Positions 24,988 through 35,100 of a DNA stretch of 64,000 bases are shown here, in pieces. The stretch is from Deltaproteobacteria bacterium (lineage in GTDB: Bacteria > Acidobacteriota > Thermoanaerobaculia > Multivoradales > JAHZIX01). The DNA lies in the NCBI GenBank assembly GCA_022601195.1, contig JAHZIX010000050.1, forward strand, positions 124,001 through 188,000, in the 5' to 3' direction. Numbering within the stretch: position 1 is the first letter of the stretch; every line of letters begins with the position of its first letter. Made by a program: the position numbers and the translations under genes. Under the pieces are notes generated by a model. It was not told the origin of the DNA. It searched no databases and saw only the letters and a program-made list of their open reading frames with translations.

Positions 24988-25339
24988 TCAGCAACACCAA
25001 CGCCAAAGCGAGGGCTGCCGGGAGGGCCTGAACGTAGAAGATTCGCTTCGAAACGCTCCAGGCACCATAGATTCCAGCCACCAGGACGCAGATCAGAAAG
25101 AAGATGACGATCTGAAACCCCGCGGAGCCCAAATACAGTCCCCACAACAGGCCCGCGGCGAGGAAGCCGTTGTAGAGGCCCTGGTTGGCGGCCAAAGGGG
25201 CCGTCGCCTGGGCCATCTCCGGCTTGAAACCGTGTAGACGGCGGCCTTGACGACCGGTCCACAGGAACATTTCTAGGACCAGAAAATAGAGGTGAAGCAA
25301 CGCGACGAGAACAACGAGTACATTGGCTAGCATAGTCAT
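24977..25339 (-). CDS. DUF1304 family small membrane protein
   Basis: A 120-residue integral membrane protein with four hydrophobic segments: LANVLVVLVALLHLYFLVLEM, LYNGFLAAGLLWGLYLG, FQIVIFFLICVLVAGIYGAW and ALPAALALALVLL. The loop motifs EMFLW and ANQGLYNGFLAAGL are characteristic of the DUF1304 family, whose role is unknown. Start ATG 25339; a second in-frame ATG follows two codons later. It is divergent from the hybrid kinase gene (153 bp between starts) and convergent with the small gene ending at 24867. Confidence 0.9.
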   Translation of the reverse strand: MTMLANVLVVLVALLHLYFLVLEMFLWTGRQGRRLHGFKPEMAQATAPLAANQGLYNGFLAAGLLWGLYLGSAGFQIVIFFLICVLVAGIYGAWSVSKRIFYVQALPAALALALVLLSSR

Positions 25340-25492
25340 GAGTCCAGGATACAGTAAGCGGCACGGCCTTTCGGCATTCGTCTTTCGCCTTGCAACCCCC
25401 CTTCAGAAGCCTCCTATGCACCGTTGGCGATTCCTCACGGCGAGAGCGAATGCTAGGCTGTCTACCCTTCAGCTATTTCTTGTTCATCCAAA

Positions 25493-27877
25493 ATGACACC
25501 TGGAACCCAACTCTTCTCCCCCGGCAACCCTTCCTCGGACAACCGTCCACCGAGAGCGGGGCGGTTGACCGCCCTGTACCGGGCCTGCCCACCGCCCCTG
25601 GATCCTCGATATCTCTGGACGGCCCGCTTTACCTTCGCCGCGGTCCGGATTCAGGTGTTACTGCTGGTCGCCCTGAGCCTGTCTGCCTGGTTTCTGGGAG
25701 CTCGCCCCCTCATCCCTCTGTTCCTCGGTTGGGCCGGCCTTGCGATTCTTCCCTGGCGGGCCCTTCAGCGAGGTAAACCTCTGTGGGCGGGAGCCGTCTG
25801 GAGCCTCATCTGTTGGGTCAGCTCGTTGTCTCTGGTGCTCCTCTGCGGAGGCCAGGAACGGGATACCTTCTACACCTTCCTGATTGTCCACATCGTCGCC
25901 ATCCTGGTGCTGGGGACCCGCTTCACCCCCAGCGTGATCGCCCTGGCTGCCATCTCGACAAGTCTCGTCGCCGGCGCTCAGGCTCTGCAGCTTCTGCCGC
26001 AGCCCTGGATACCCAACCTGCCCCTAGCCTTCGAGACTGCCCTGAGTATCAGCAACGTCATGCTGGCTGGTTTAGTCGTCTGGCTGATGATCGATAGCGT
26101 CGAAGAGATGGTCGGTACCGCGGACCGGCGAGGGCGAGACTTAGCGGATCGAAATCGAACTCTGGAAGAAATCCGCCAGGGCCTGGAGACCTCGATTCAA
26201 GATCGCACCCGAAGCTTGCAAGACATCAACTTATCGCTCCAACGGGAGATCGAAGAACGGCGGCAAACGGAGCAGCGGCTCGCCACCACCCTGGAAGCTG
26301 CCAAAGCAGCGGCGGAAGCGAAGAGCGCCTTTCTCGCTAACATGAGCCATGAGATCCGTACCCCTCTCAACGGCGTTTTGGGTTTGGCGGATGTACTGCT
26401 CTCGGGGCGGGTTCCCGCCGCAGAACAGAAGTTTCTGGTACGAGCCCTTCAATCCAGTGGCCGCTCCCTGCAAAGAATTCTCGACGACATCCTGGACCTG
26501 TCCAAGCTCGAAGCCGACAAGGTCGAGGTCGAAAACCGGGCCTTTGACCTCCATGAATTGGTGGAAGACGTCCTGGACTCTTTCGCTCGAGACGCCCTGA
26601 ATCGGAAGCTCGAGTTGGTAGCAGAGCTGGACCAGGCACCGAAACACATTCGTAGCGACCCGACCCGATTGCGGCAAATTCTCGTCAACCTGGTGGGGAA
26701 TTCCCTCAAATTCACTCAGATCGGCAGCATCACCATCACCATCACTCCGGACCGAGAATCGGGCCTGCTACGGTTCTCGGTGCGAGATACGGGAATCGGC
26801 ATCGCTGCCGGACAGATGGACCGGCTCTTCGAGGCTTTCACCCAGAGCGACACCTCGACGACCCGAGAATTCGGTGGGACCGGTTTGGGTCTCGCCATTT
26901 GCCAACGGCTCACCGCCCTTCTCGGCGGCCGCTTGTGGGTAGAGAGCGAAATAGACCGGGGTTCCACCTTCTTTTTTTCTGCCCGCGCAGAGCTCGTCGA
27001 GAAAACGGCTGCCAAACAGATTCACCAAGGCCAAGGCCGAGCCGTGATTCTGGCTCCTTGGTCCGCCAACCGGGGGATCGCCGCTGGGTTGCTGGAAAAG
27101 TGGCATTATCAGGTGGAGGTGGGAGAAGTGTATTGGGAAGGTCTCTCGTCCATCGCACCGCTAGAGATCCTGGTGGTTGACCTGAGCTACGCTGAGAGCC
27201 TGCCTACCCAACAGCTCCAAGAGCTAACCCGGATCTCCCGGATCTGCTTGATATCCGCCTCGGTAGCGGAGAGTCGAGCGCTCGCCCAATGCCCAAAACT
27301 CGGCTTTGATGGTGTGCTCGCTCATCCCGTGACTCCAGATCGCCTGCTGGGTGCTATTGCGGAGCGAGAGCCACCTTCGGGCCCCCTCACGGTTCCCACC
27401 GGGCCCTCGGAGCTCCTCGCCACCACCGCTCCCCTCTCGATCCTGCTCGCGGAGGACAACGAGATCAACCGCCTGGTCGCCCTCAATATCCTCAAAGTGC
27501 TGGGCTACGAAGCTGCCGTTGCCCGCAATGGCCTAGAAGTGCTCGAGGCACTCCAACGAAACCCCTACGACGTCGTCCTCATGGACCTCATGATGCCTCG
27601 CATGGACGGCATTCAGGCGACCCGCCGGATCCGGAACGACCTTCCCAAAGCGAGCCAACCACGCATCGTCGCCGTCACCGCCAGCGTACTGGCGGAACAA
27701 CGGCAGCAATGCCGAGAAGCCGGCATGGATGACTTTCTTGGAAAGCCTCTCAAGCTCGAAACAACTGGGGAAGTGCTACTGGCAAGTTTCCGGGCCCTCC
27801 ATCCCACCCTAGAGCCCCCTGGTATATTCTCTTCGCTGGAGCCACGGCTCTCGGTGGGAGGTTCGAGGGCAGACTGA
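25493..27877 (+). CDS. Membrane hybrid histidine kinase / response regulator
   Basis: A 794-residue protein. Start ATG 25493 has no obvious Shine-Dalgarno and is the least certain part. About six hydrophobic segments occupy residues ~45-205, with no recognisable sensor fold. A coiled linker (~210-275) leads to the dimerisation box FLANMSHEIRTPLNG with phospho-acceptor His286. The ATPase domain has LRQILVNLVGNSLKF, DTGIGIA and GGTGLGLAIC. A degenerate receiver-like segment (~510-600) lacks a clear phospho-acceptor. A full receiver follows: LLAEDNEINRLVA, with Asp698 in VVLMDLMMPRMDG, and KPL near the end. It is an orphan hybrid kinase: the output regulator is not encoded next to it. Confidence 0.93.
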   Translation: MTPGTQLFSPGNPSSDNRPPRAGRLTALYRACPPPLDPRYLWTARFTFAAVRIQVLLLVALSLSAWFLGARPLIPLFLGWAGLAILPWRALQRGKPLWAGAVWSLICWVSSLSLVLLCGGQERDTFYTFLIVHIVAILVLGTRFTPSVIALAAISTSLVAGAQALQLLPQPWIPNLPLAFETALSISNVMLAGLVVWLMIDSVEEMVGTADRRGRDLADRNRTLEEIRQGLETSIQDRTRSLQDINLSLQREIEERRQTEQRLATTLEAAKAAAEAKSAFLANMSHEIRTPLNGVLGLADVLLSGRVPAAEQKFLVRALQSSGRSLQRILDDILDLSKLEADKVEVENRAFDLHELVEDVLDSFARDALNRKLELVAELDQAPKHIRSDPTRLRQILVNLVGNSLKFTQIGSITITITPDRESGLLRFSVRDTGIGIAAGQMDRLFEAFTQSDTSTTREFGGTGLGLAICQRLTALLGGRLWVESEIDRGSTFFFSARAELVEKTAAKQIHQGQGRAVILAPWSANRGIAAGLLEKWHYQVEVGEVYWEGLSSIAPLEILVVDLSYAESLPTQQLQELTRISRICLISASVAESRALAQCPKLGFDGVLAHPVTPDRLLGAIAEREPPSGPLTVPTGPSELLATTAPLSILLAEDNEINRLVALNILKVLGYEAAVARNGLEVLEALQRNPYDVVLMDLMMPRMDGIQATRRIRNDLPKASQPRIVAVTASVLAEQRQQCREAGMDDFLGKPLKLETTGEVLLASFRALHPTLEPPGIFSSLEPRLSVGGSRAD

Positions 27878-27983
27878 TCTCCCATCACACATCCGCTCCG
27901 TTGCGCCGGCAGTAGAATCTGTCTCGAACACCAGCAGTAGACAGTGGCTCAGCTCCCGAGGAAGGGAAGATAGGCGCATAGTT

Positions 27984-30176
27984 TTGGAGCTCAATCTCAA
28001 AGACATCGAAGACAAGTTCGAGATCCTTCACAAGATCAGTGAAGGAGGAATGGGCGCCGTCTACAAGGTACGCCACCGACTGCTAGACGAAATCAGCGTC
28101 ATCAAAGTCATTCGTCCCCAACATGCTGACGATGAAGAGTTGCGACAGCGCTTCCTTCAGGAAGCCCGCATCGCAAGCCGTCTGCGCCACCCGAATATTG
28201 CTGCCATCCGTGACTTCTTCGTCGGTGGGGAGGGAACTTCCTACCTGGTCATGGAGCATATTAAAGGGACGACTCTCAAACAAAAGCTAGCCCGAGAAGG
28301 TCCTCTAGCTCTTCCTTTCACCCTCGATATCGCCCGTCAGACCCTCGAAGCCCTTAGCTACCTCCATCGTCAAGGCTTCGTGCATCGCGACGTTTCACCG
28401 GATAATGTGATGGTCTCCCGGGACTTCGAGGGTCGGCCCTTGGCCAAGCTCATCGATTTGGGGATCGTCAAGCACCTGGATCCCGGTGCCGGCAGCGATC
28501 TGACCTCCACGGGGATGTTCCTGGGCAAGGCCCGCTATTCTTCACCGGAGCAGATCAGCGCCAAGGGAGATTTGGACCAGCGTACCGATATCTACTCCTT
28601 CGGCGTGATGTTCTACGAAATGCTCACCGGGCACTCCCCCATCGAAGGTGACGACATCTCGTCCCTGGTGGCGGGTCATTTGTTCCGGCCTCCGATCCCT
28701 TTCGAAACCAACGATCCCAACGGGCTGGTGCCGGCGGAGTTGCGGCGTATCTCTCTCTGGTTGCTCGAAAAGAAGGTGGACCAGAGGGCTGGTAGCGCCC
28801 GAGAGGTCTTGGCAGCTCTGGAACCCCAACTAGGGTCCGTTGCTTCGTCATCACCGCCCTCCGCGGCGGTCACGGTGATGGCCGAGAGCAACAGCGCAGC
28901 CGCCGTCGAAGAAAGGGACATCCCTTACCCCCAGGCTTCTCCGGGGCCGGTGGCGCCATCCTCCCCTCCCCCTTCTTCTCCGGCGGCGGTCAGCCATCGC
29001 TCCCTCGCTCAGGAGCCCGTAGCTACCGTTACCGCCGGTAGCGGGGAACGGAGGCTTTTTCCAGGCCTCGCTATCGCTACCCTCCTTTTGGCTGCTGGTG
29101 GAATTTGGTGGTTCGTCTCCCAGGCCTCGTCGCCGGACCCGCTCCCGGCTACCGGAGCTGACGGAAGAGAGCTGGCTCAACAAGAGTCACCGGAAGAACT
29201 TCCGGTAGAGACCCAGGGGAGATCAGATGCTGACGACGACGGCCTGCTAGCCGAGTCGAGAACGGTGGCGTCGGGAACGGTGGCGTCGAAGCTGCCCGCT
29301 GGAGGGAGCTCCGGATCGACTCCCGGAGATTCCCAAGGATCCCCATCCGGTGCTTCCTCCCAGGAAGGCACCGCTCAAAGCGGAGCCGGCGCCTCCGGGC
29401 TTTCTGCTGCGATCACCCAAAATTTTCGCTCCGGCCTGGTCGCTCTGAACCAAAAGAACTGGCCGGAAGCCGCCCGACGCCTGCGCCAGGCAGCTCTTGA
29501 CCGACCGGACGAAAGCGCCCAACAGGTGGACATCGCCAATGGCGAGAGTCGATCCTATCTTCCTCATTTCTACCTGGGTATCGCCCTCTACAAGATGAAT
29601 AACTATGTCTTCGCTCTGGATTCCTGGCAGACCTCCGAGCGGCAAGGAGTCATCCAGAGGACCCAGGAATATGCTCATCTACAGCGGCTTCAGACGGAGT
29701 GCGACACTCTGGTCATCCAACCAGCCATCGACAAAGCGACCAAGATTCTCTCGGCGGCCCAGGAATACGGCACCATCGTTGCGGATCTATTAGAGGACGC
29801 CAGCCTGCGACCGGTGTGGCAAGACTCGCCAGCGGTGGTCGAAGGAGGTCGGCGCCTCGGGCTCATTTTGGAAGAGGTCACCAGTCGATTCGAGACGGCA
29901 AGACGTCGGCGCAACCTGAGGGGCATCACCGAGGCCACCCAGCGAGGCTCCAAACTGAAAGACCAACTGGTGGACTTGGCCAACCGGATGCTGGATCTCA
30001 GCGACGGCAGTGGTCAAGCCAGGACTCCTAACGCCGGCCCTCAACCCCGGAGACGCGGGGCCCGGTCTGGCGAGGCACTAAGGCAAAATCGCCGGCTTCG
30101 TGACCCGCGAAACGGATCGGAGCGTAATCTGGCCGCTGATCGACCCCCAGGGAACGCGCTGCAAAGCGCACCCTAG
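27984..30176 (+). CDS. Ser/Thr protein kinase with C-terminal membrane segment and helical region
   Basis: A 730-residue protein; the assigned start TTG 27984 is weak (GGGAAG about 14 bases upstream) but lies at the natural beginning of the kinase. Kinase ~10-280: SEGGMGAVYKV, VIKVI lysine, HRDVSPDN with catalytic Asp136, DLGIVK in place of DFG, and SPEQ in place of APE. It should still be active, because DLG is tolerated. A Pro/Ser-rich linker and one helix (~358-380, GLAIATLLLAAGGIWWFV) follow. A 15-bp repeat (TVASG/TVASK) lies at 29260-29289. Residues ~480-680 are helical with TPR character (ALNQKNWPEAARRLRQAALD). The last ~50 residues are Arg/Pro-rich and are read antisense to the 3' end of the caspase gene (149-bp overlap). 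Confidence 0.92.
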   Translation: MELNLKDIEDKFEILHKISEGGMGAVYKVRHRLLDEISVIKVIRPQHADDEELRQRFLQEARIASRLRHPNIAAIRDFFVGGEGTSYLVMEHIKGTTLKQKLAREGPLALPFTLDIARQTLEALSYLHRQGFVHRDVSPDNVMVSRDFEGRPLAKLIDLGIVKHLDPGAGSDLTSTGMFLGKARYSSPEQISAKGDLDQRTDIYSFGVMFYEMLTGHSPIEGDDISSLVAGHLFRPPIPFETNDPNGLVPAELRRISLWLLEKKVDQRAGSAREVLAALEPQLGSVASSSPPSAAVTVMAESNSAAAVEERDIPYPQASPGPVAPSSPPPSSPAAVSHRSLAQEPVATVTAGSGERRLFPGLAIATLLLAAGGIWWFVSQASSPDPLPATGADGRELAQQESPEELPVETQGRSDADDDGLLAESRTVASGTVASKLPAGGSSGSTPGDSQGSPSGASSQEGTAQSGAGASGLSAAITQNFRSGLVALNQKNWPEAARRLRQAALDRPDESAQQVDIANGESRSYLPHFYLGIALYKMNNYVFALDSWQTSERQGVIQRTQEYAHLQRLQTECDTLVIQPAIDKATKILSAAQEYGTIVADLLEDASLRPVWQDSPAVVEGGRRLGLILEEVTSRFETARRRRNLRGITEATQRGSKLKDQLVDLANRMLDLSDGSGQARTPNAGPQPRRRGARSGEALRQNRRLRDPRNGSERNLAADRPPGNALQSAP

Positions 30177-32076
30177 CGGCAACCTCCCGGTATAGGTCGA
30201 CTCCTAACAGGACATCTTCGTTCTGCTCCAACACGCTGAGAAATGCCTTGGCGAAGAGGGAATGTTGTCCTCCTCCCTGGTCGAGAACCGGTTGCAATCC
30301 TCCGGACGTGAGCACCGTGCGGGATCGCTTGGCAGCGATCCCCTCGACCTGGCGTTGCCGCTGGTCGGCCGGTAACTGGGATGTCAGACGAGCCACCCCA
30401 GAGCGGGTCAGAGTGCCGGAGTAGCAGGAATCTGAAACCACCAGGACGTGTTTGGCTGCCAGAATATCCAACATGTCACTGATCGCTTCGTTGGGAATCC
30501 ACTTGGCGTTGTCTTGGGCGTCGCCGTCCGAAGGGATCCAAAATCCCTTGGCGCCATCCGCAGCGATCTTGCCGTGGCCGGCATAGTAGATCAGTAGATT
30601 CTCCTCTGGCCCTAGGCTACGGCGCAGATCATCCAATTTGAGAAAAATCTCGACGCTGGTGGGGTCTTCCAACAGGGTGACCGCAAAACCATATTTCGTT
30701 TGCAGCAGCCGGCGCACCTCCAGAGAGTCTGCCGAAGCGGTGCGTAGATTGGGAAAATTCTGGTAGTCGGAGACGCTGATCACGAGGGCGTGATTCTTGC
30801 CCGAGGAAGCCTTGGACAGTCGCTTGCGCAGCGCCAAATCCGCGCTTTGTACAGCCGGCCGGGGCGTAGGCCCAGTCACCAGAACCAGAGTGGCCTCAAC
30901 GCTCTGGCCACGGCGGTCAGTAGCCTGGAAGACCAGCTCATCGGAGCCCTCTACGGGGACTCGGGTGCGAAAGAAGCCACTGCCGTCCGGCTCCAAAGAC
31001 AGATCTCCGAGAGTCAGGCTCTCGAGCCCCGCCGGGGCGGCGACCCGTCCGGAGATTTCCATCTCGGCGGCGCCCTCCGGAACGGTTACCAGCGCTGGCC
31101 CACGGGTCGTCAACACGTCCGGGCGAACGATTTCCAGAGTTGGGCCAGCGATCTCGACGCTAGCGAATCGTTCCCCCTGTTCGACCCGAGCCAGGCGTTG
31201 GCGATAGCCCGCCAAGCGATCGTTCAGACTCTCTACCGCCGTTTCCTGATGGGCGACCCGCTGCTGCCTCTCCTGAAGCTCCCTGGCCAACCGCGAGATC
31301 CGAGCGTCCGCATCTCCCTGAGCTGAGGCGCTGCTGCTGCGCGCCTCCTCCAACTGCCGGCGCAGCTCCTCGGCCTCTCGCCGGGAGCCTTCCAGCTCCT
31401 GCTGCGCTGCTTCCAAGCCTTCCTGAGCAGAACCCAGCTGCTGACGTAGCTCCAGGAGCTCGCTGCCGGTCTGTTCGACTTCGGAGCGTAGGGCCGCGAC
31501 TTCTTCCGCCTGATCCAGGACCACCGCCTCGGAAATACCCGCCGCCTGTCGATAGAGGTGAAGTGCCTTCTCTTTGTCTTCTGCCACTCCCAAACCCCGC
31601 TCGTAGAGGTGGCCCAGGTTGATCTGACCGCGGGAATATCCTTGGGCCGCTGCCTTCTCGTACCATTGAGCCGCCCCCTCGTAGTCGGCTTTTGCCGCCA
31701 ACCCCTTTTCGAAGATCTCCCCGACGTAGGTTTGAGCCGCCGGATCCCCTGCCTCCGCAGCCGGGAGCCAAGTGGCGAGAGCAGAGGCGTAGGAGCTGCG
31801 GTCATAAGTGGTGTACTCGCCGCCGCGAATCTCGCAGTCCATAGTGGTGGTACGGATGGGTCTCCGGGCGGTGACATAGCTGGCCTGCCGGCCCAGCTGG
31901 CGAAGTTGCCCGGGCAGCAAACAGTCGACGATCTGCAGGTCCTCGAGGGAACGGGCTTGCGGCGCCTTTTTCTTCTTCTTTTTGGCTTCCACCGGGGAGA
32001 CCATCATTGCCATGACCATGGCAGCCACACCCGCCGCCCGAAGCCAAGGGAAGGGAAACCGGCTGGGTCGCGTCAT
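30028..32076 (-). CDS. Exported caspase-like peptidase (metacaspase p20) with Sel1 repeats and coiled coil
   Basis: A 682-residue protein. ATG 32076 follows AAAAGGAGCTTCGTC. Signal peptide to ~31 (VSPVEA), then a lysine run. Two to three Sel1 repeats at ~95-175 (AAQTYVGEIFEKGLAAKADYEGAAQWYEKAA, read in parts). A long coiled coil at ~180-300 rich in Glu/Gln/Arg. A beta-sandwich at ~310-420. The caspase domain at ~430-670 has the catalytic His501 in YYAGHG and Cys551 in SDSCYSG. All catalytic residues are intact. The protein is exported, so it acts in the periplasm or outside. It lies 41 bp downstream of the Calx-beta autotransporter and is probably cotranscribed with it. Metacaspases of this class usually cleave after Arg/Lys and may need calcium (family knowledge). 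Confidence 0.95.
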   Translation of the reverse strand: MTRPSRFPFPWLRAAGVAAMVMAMMVSPVEAKKKKKKAPQARSLEDLQIVDCLLPGQLRQLGRQASYVTARRPIRTTTMDCEIRGGEYTTYDRSSYASALATWLPAAEAGDPAAQTYVGEIFEKGLAAKADYEGAAQWYEKAAAQGYSRGQINLGHLYERGLGVAEDKEKALHLYRQAAGISEAVVLDQAEEVAALRSEVEQTGSELLELRQQLGSAQEGLEAAQQELEGSRREAEELRRQLEEARSSSASAQGDADARISRLARELQERQQRVAHQETAVESLNDRLAGYRQRLARVEQGERFASVEIAGPTLEIVRPDVLTTRGPALVTVPEGAAEMEISGRVAAPAGLESLTLGDLSLEPDGSGFFRTRVPVEGSDELVFQATDRRGQSVEATLVLVTGPTPRPAVQSADLALRKRLSKASSGKNHALVISVSDYQNFPNLRTASADSLEVRRLLQTKYGFAVTLLEDPTSVEIFLKLDDLRRSLGPEENLLIYYAGHGKIAADGAKGFWIPSDGDAQDNAKWIPNEAISDMLDILAAKHVLVVSDSCYSGTLTRSGVARLTSQLPADQRQRQVEGIAAKRSRTVLTSGGLQPVLDQGGGQHSLFAKAFLSVLEQNEDVLLGVDLYREVAARVRFAARSLGVDQRPDYAPIRFAGHEAGDFALVPRQTGPRVSGVEGRR

Positions 32077-32117
32077 GACGAAGCTCCTTTTACTGCTCAG
32101 GCCTTGGAAGGTCGGTC

Positions 32118-35100
32118 CTAGAATTCCAGCCGCAAACCTACGGCCACGGACTGGTTGTCTAGGTCGTCCCGACTGAGATCCCGGTCATAGGTCAGATAGA
32201 TGGTCTTGCCCCGCACCAAAGTGGCCGAGACTCCCGCCGTCAGGTTGAAATAGTCCCGATCCGGCTCCGCCGTGGGCAGAGCGAACTCCACCGCCGAGCG
32301 GTCCTGGGAAAATCGCGCCCGAATCAAGCGGGCATCATCCTCGAACTCGTGTAGATAAGAGAAACGAATCAAGGGCCGCAACACCCCACGGGAAAAGCTC
32401 ACCACGTAGGCCGCTTCGAGGCCAGCTTCCCCGAGCAGGGACTCGGCATCCTGTTGACCGAAGGTGAGGTTGAATGGTCCTCCCCCCTGCTCGGCGTAGC
32501 CGTCTACCTCGGCGTCCACCGAGGAAAGATCGCCGAAACCTTGGAGGGTGGTGGCTCCCCTGCGCCATTCATATCCCGCCCACAGCCCCATCGAGAGCTG
32601 GTCCCCATCCACGTCACCTCGAGCCACGAATCGGCGCTGCCCCTGGAAGGGCTGGGGCAAATCGACGTTGCGGGAAAGTTGGTACTCATTGCGCCCAAAG
32701 CCCACCGTGGCATCGACATAAAAGCGCTCCCCATAGTAGGAGGCATAGCCCAGCAGGCTGGTGCCTCGGGTATCCAGGGCACCTCCATCGGCGGCGATAC
32801 TGGAATCCGTCTTCAGGTAACCGAGGGCGCCCCCAAAGAAGAAGTGATCCCGGAGGCGATAGTCCACCCCCACCGTCAGCCCCTGAGTATCGAAGTCAAA
32901 GCCGGCTTCCTCTTCCGTCGTTGGGCGATCCCCGAAGGAGACTCGACCGTTGATGAAAAAGCCGAATCGGGAAGTCCCCAGGGCTTCGGAGATCTCCTTC
33001 GCCTTGGCGGCTGCTTCCCCCTCTTCCTCCTGGGAAGTGCCCGGCCCTGCCGCTGTCTCCAGAGTCGCTGCCTCCGGAGTGGCCTCGTCCAGAGCTGTCA
33101 CAAGCATCGCCGCGATCTCGTAGGGACTGCGGTAGGACTGCCAGGAAGAGCGCCCCAGGGAGGACACCGTCAAAGTCTCTCCTCCCAGGCTGGCGGACAG
33201 ATTTCCCACTCCACGGGAAGCTCCCCCGGCCCGCAAGGCCCTGACCCTCTCACCGACATTCCTCAGCTGGACCCGGCCGGCATTGAGGCCCATGGTGGTC
33301 TGTGCGGCGACTTCTTCCGGGGTTATCTCCCCCAGGGTCGCGATCTGGTCGCCGGAGTCATCGAGATTGAGGAGGTAGTCACAGAGGAGGCGGAACTCCC
33401 CATCGGCATCGACACAGGCTTGGTCCAGGGCTGCGGCAACCGCCGCCTCCCCCGGGTTGGCCCGGGAATCCAGCAAGGAGGTTAGGTCGCCGGTGACTCG
33501 AATCTCGAAGGACACGAACCGGTCCGTCTGCCCCAACCGGGCCGTCACCACCACCACGCCAGCGGTGCCTCCCAAGCTGACCCGTTGCCGAGCCACACCG
33601 TCCCCATCCGTGGTCGACAGCACTTCTTCTAGAAGCTCACCATCCCCTTCGATGGACCATTCCACCGGTGCCCCGGGCACGGGTTGCCCGTCCCCTCGGC
33701 TCAACCGCACTTCCAGATCCAGGCGGTCTCCAACCGTCGCCGAGAGGGAGAAACCATCCGGACTCTCCACCTCCAAAGGCGCGTCATCGTCGAAAATCAC
33801 CACCTCTAGCAGGTTCGGATCTCCCAACGTTGCCCCTTCCGGAGCCCTCAGGCGCACCGAGAAAGTCTCGTCGACCTCCACCTCGCCGTCGTCCGTGAGG
33901 GCTACCTCGAAGCGGCGCAGGCCAGACTCGCCGGCAGCCCAACTCAACGTCTTTGACGCCGCCACAAAGTCTTTCCCAGCGGAGGCGCTGCCGGAAACAG
34001 CCTCCACCTGGACCGAAGCAGCATTATTCCCGGCTTCGACTCGCTCCACTTGGAAGACGATGGTGCCTTCGTTCTCGACCACCGCGGCATGGCTCAGCAG
34101 CCGGAAGCTACCGCTTTCCATTTCGACTTCGACGTCGTCATTGTCGATAGTGCCCTCACCGGTGCCGTCAGCGATCGTGGCGTTGACCGGCTGAGTGAGG
34201 TCCACAAAGAAGGTCTCGTCCCGCTCCGGGCGACCATCTCCCAATACCTCTATGGTCACGGTCTGCAGGGTTTGCCCCGGCGGGAAGGTGAGCTCTCCGG
34301 AGTTGACCCGGTAGTCGTTACCGGAACGGGCCGAGCCGTTGCGCGTGGCAAAGCTCACCGACACGGGCAGGGCCGAAGCCTGAGCCAGGGAGACCTGAAA
34401 GACCGCCGCGGTCGTTCCCCGATCTCCCTCCGCTACGGTCACGTCTGCGATCCTTACCACGGCCAAGTCATCGTCCCGAATGGTGCCGATGCCCAGCCCG
34501 TCCTCCAAGGTCACCCCAGGAGGGGCACTGAGCTCGACCCGGAAGGTCTCGTCGAGCTCCGGACGGGTGTCTCCAAAAACCGTGGCGGCGATCGTCTTGG
34601 AGGTCTCTCCGGGGCGGAAAACCAGGGCACCCGTCTGAGCCTGAAAGTCGCCCTCCCCTGAACTCGCTGAGCCGTCTCGAATTCTTATGCCTACCGTGAC
34701 CGAGGTCTGCGATGCCGGCACTAGCTGCAGCGTGAACACGGCCTGGACCGAACCCCCATCCCCTTCGTCCACGGTAGCGTCGCCGATGCTGAGAGCTGGG
34801 ACGACCGGCGCATCGTCGTCGTTACGGATGGTGCCGGTACCTTCGGAACGGCCGAGGGTAGCCCCCTGGGGCTCCGAAAGGCGTAAGGAGAAGGTCTCGT
34901 CTTCTTCCACCCGGGTATCTCCCAGGACGGCCACGGGAATCATCTGAGAGGTCACCCCAGGCTCGAATACCACCTGGCCCTCGGCGGCGAGGTAATCACC
35001 GTCTTCTACGGTAGCGGAACCATCGAGAGTCTCGAAGGCCACCGTCACCGGCTCCGTCGACGGAGAGGAAAGGGTGACTGCAAACGCCGCCGCCACCTCA

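Noticed and set aside
32454..33485. 343-codon plus-strand frame
   Set aside because: Antisense of the autotransporter barrel region; no domain or codon support.
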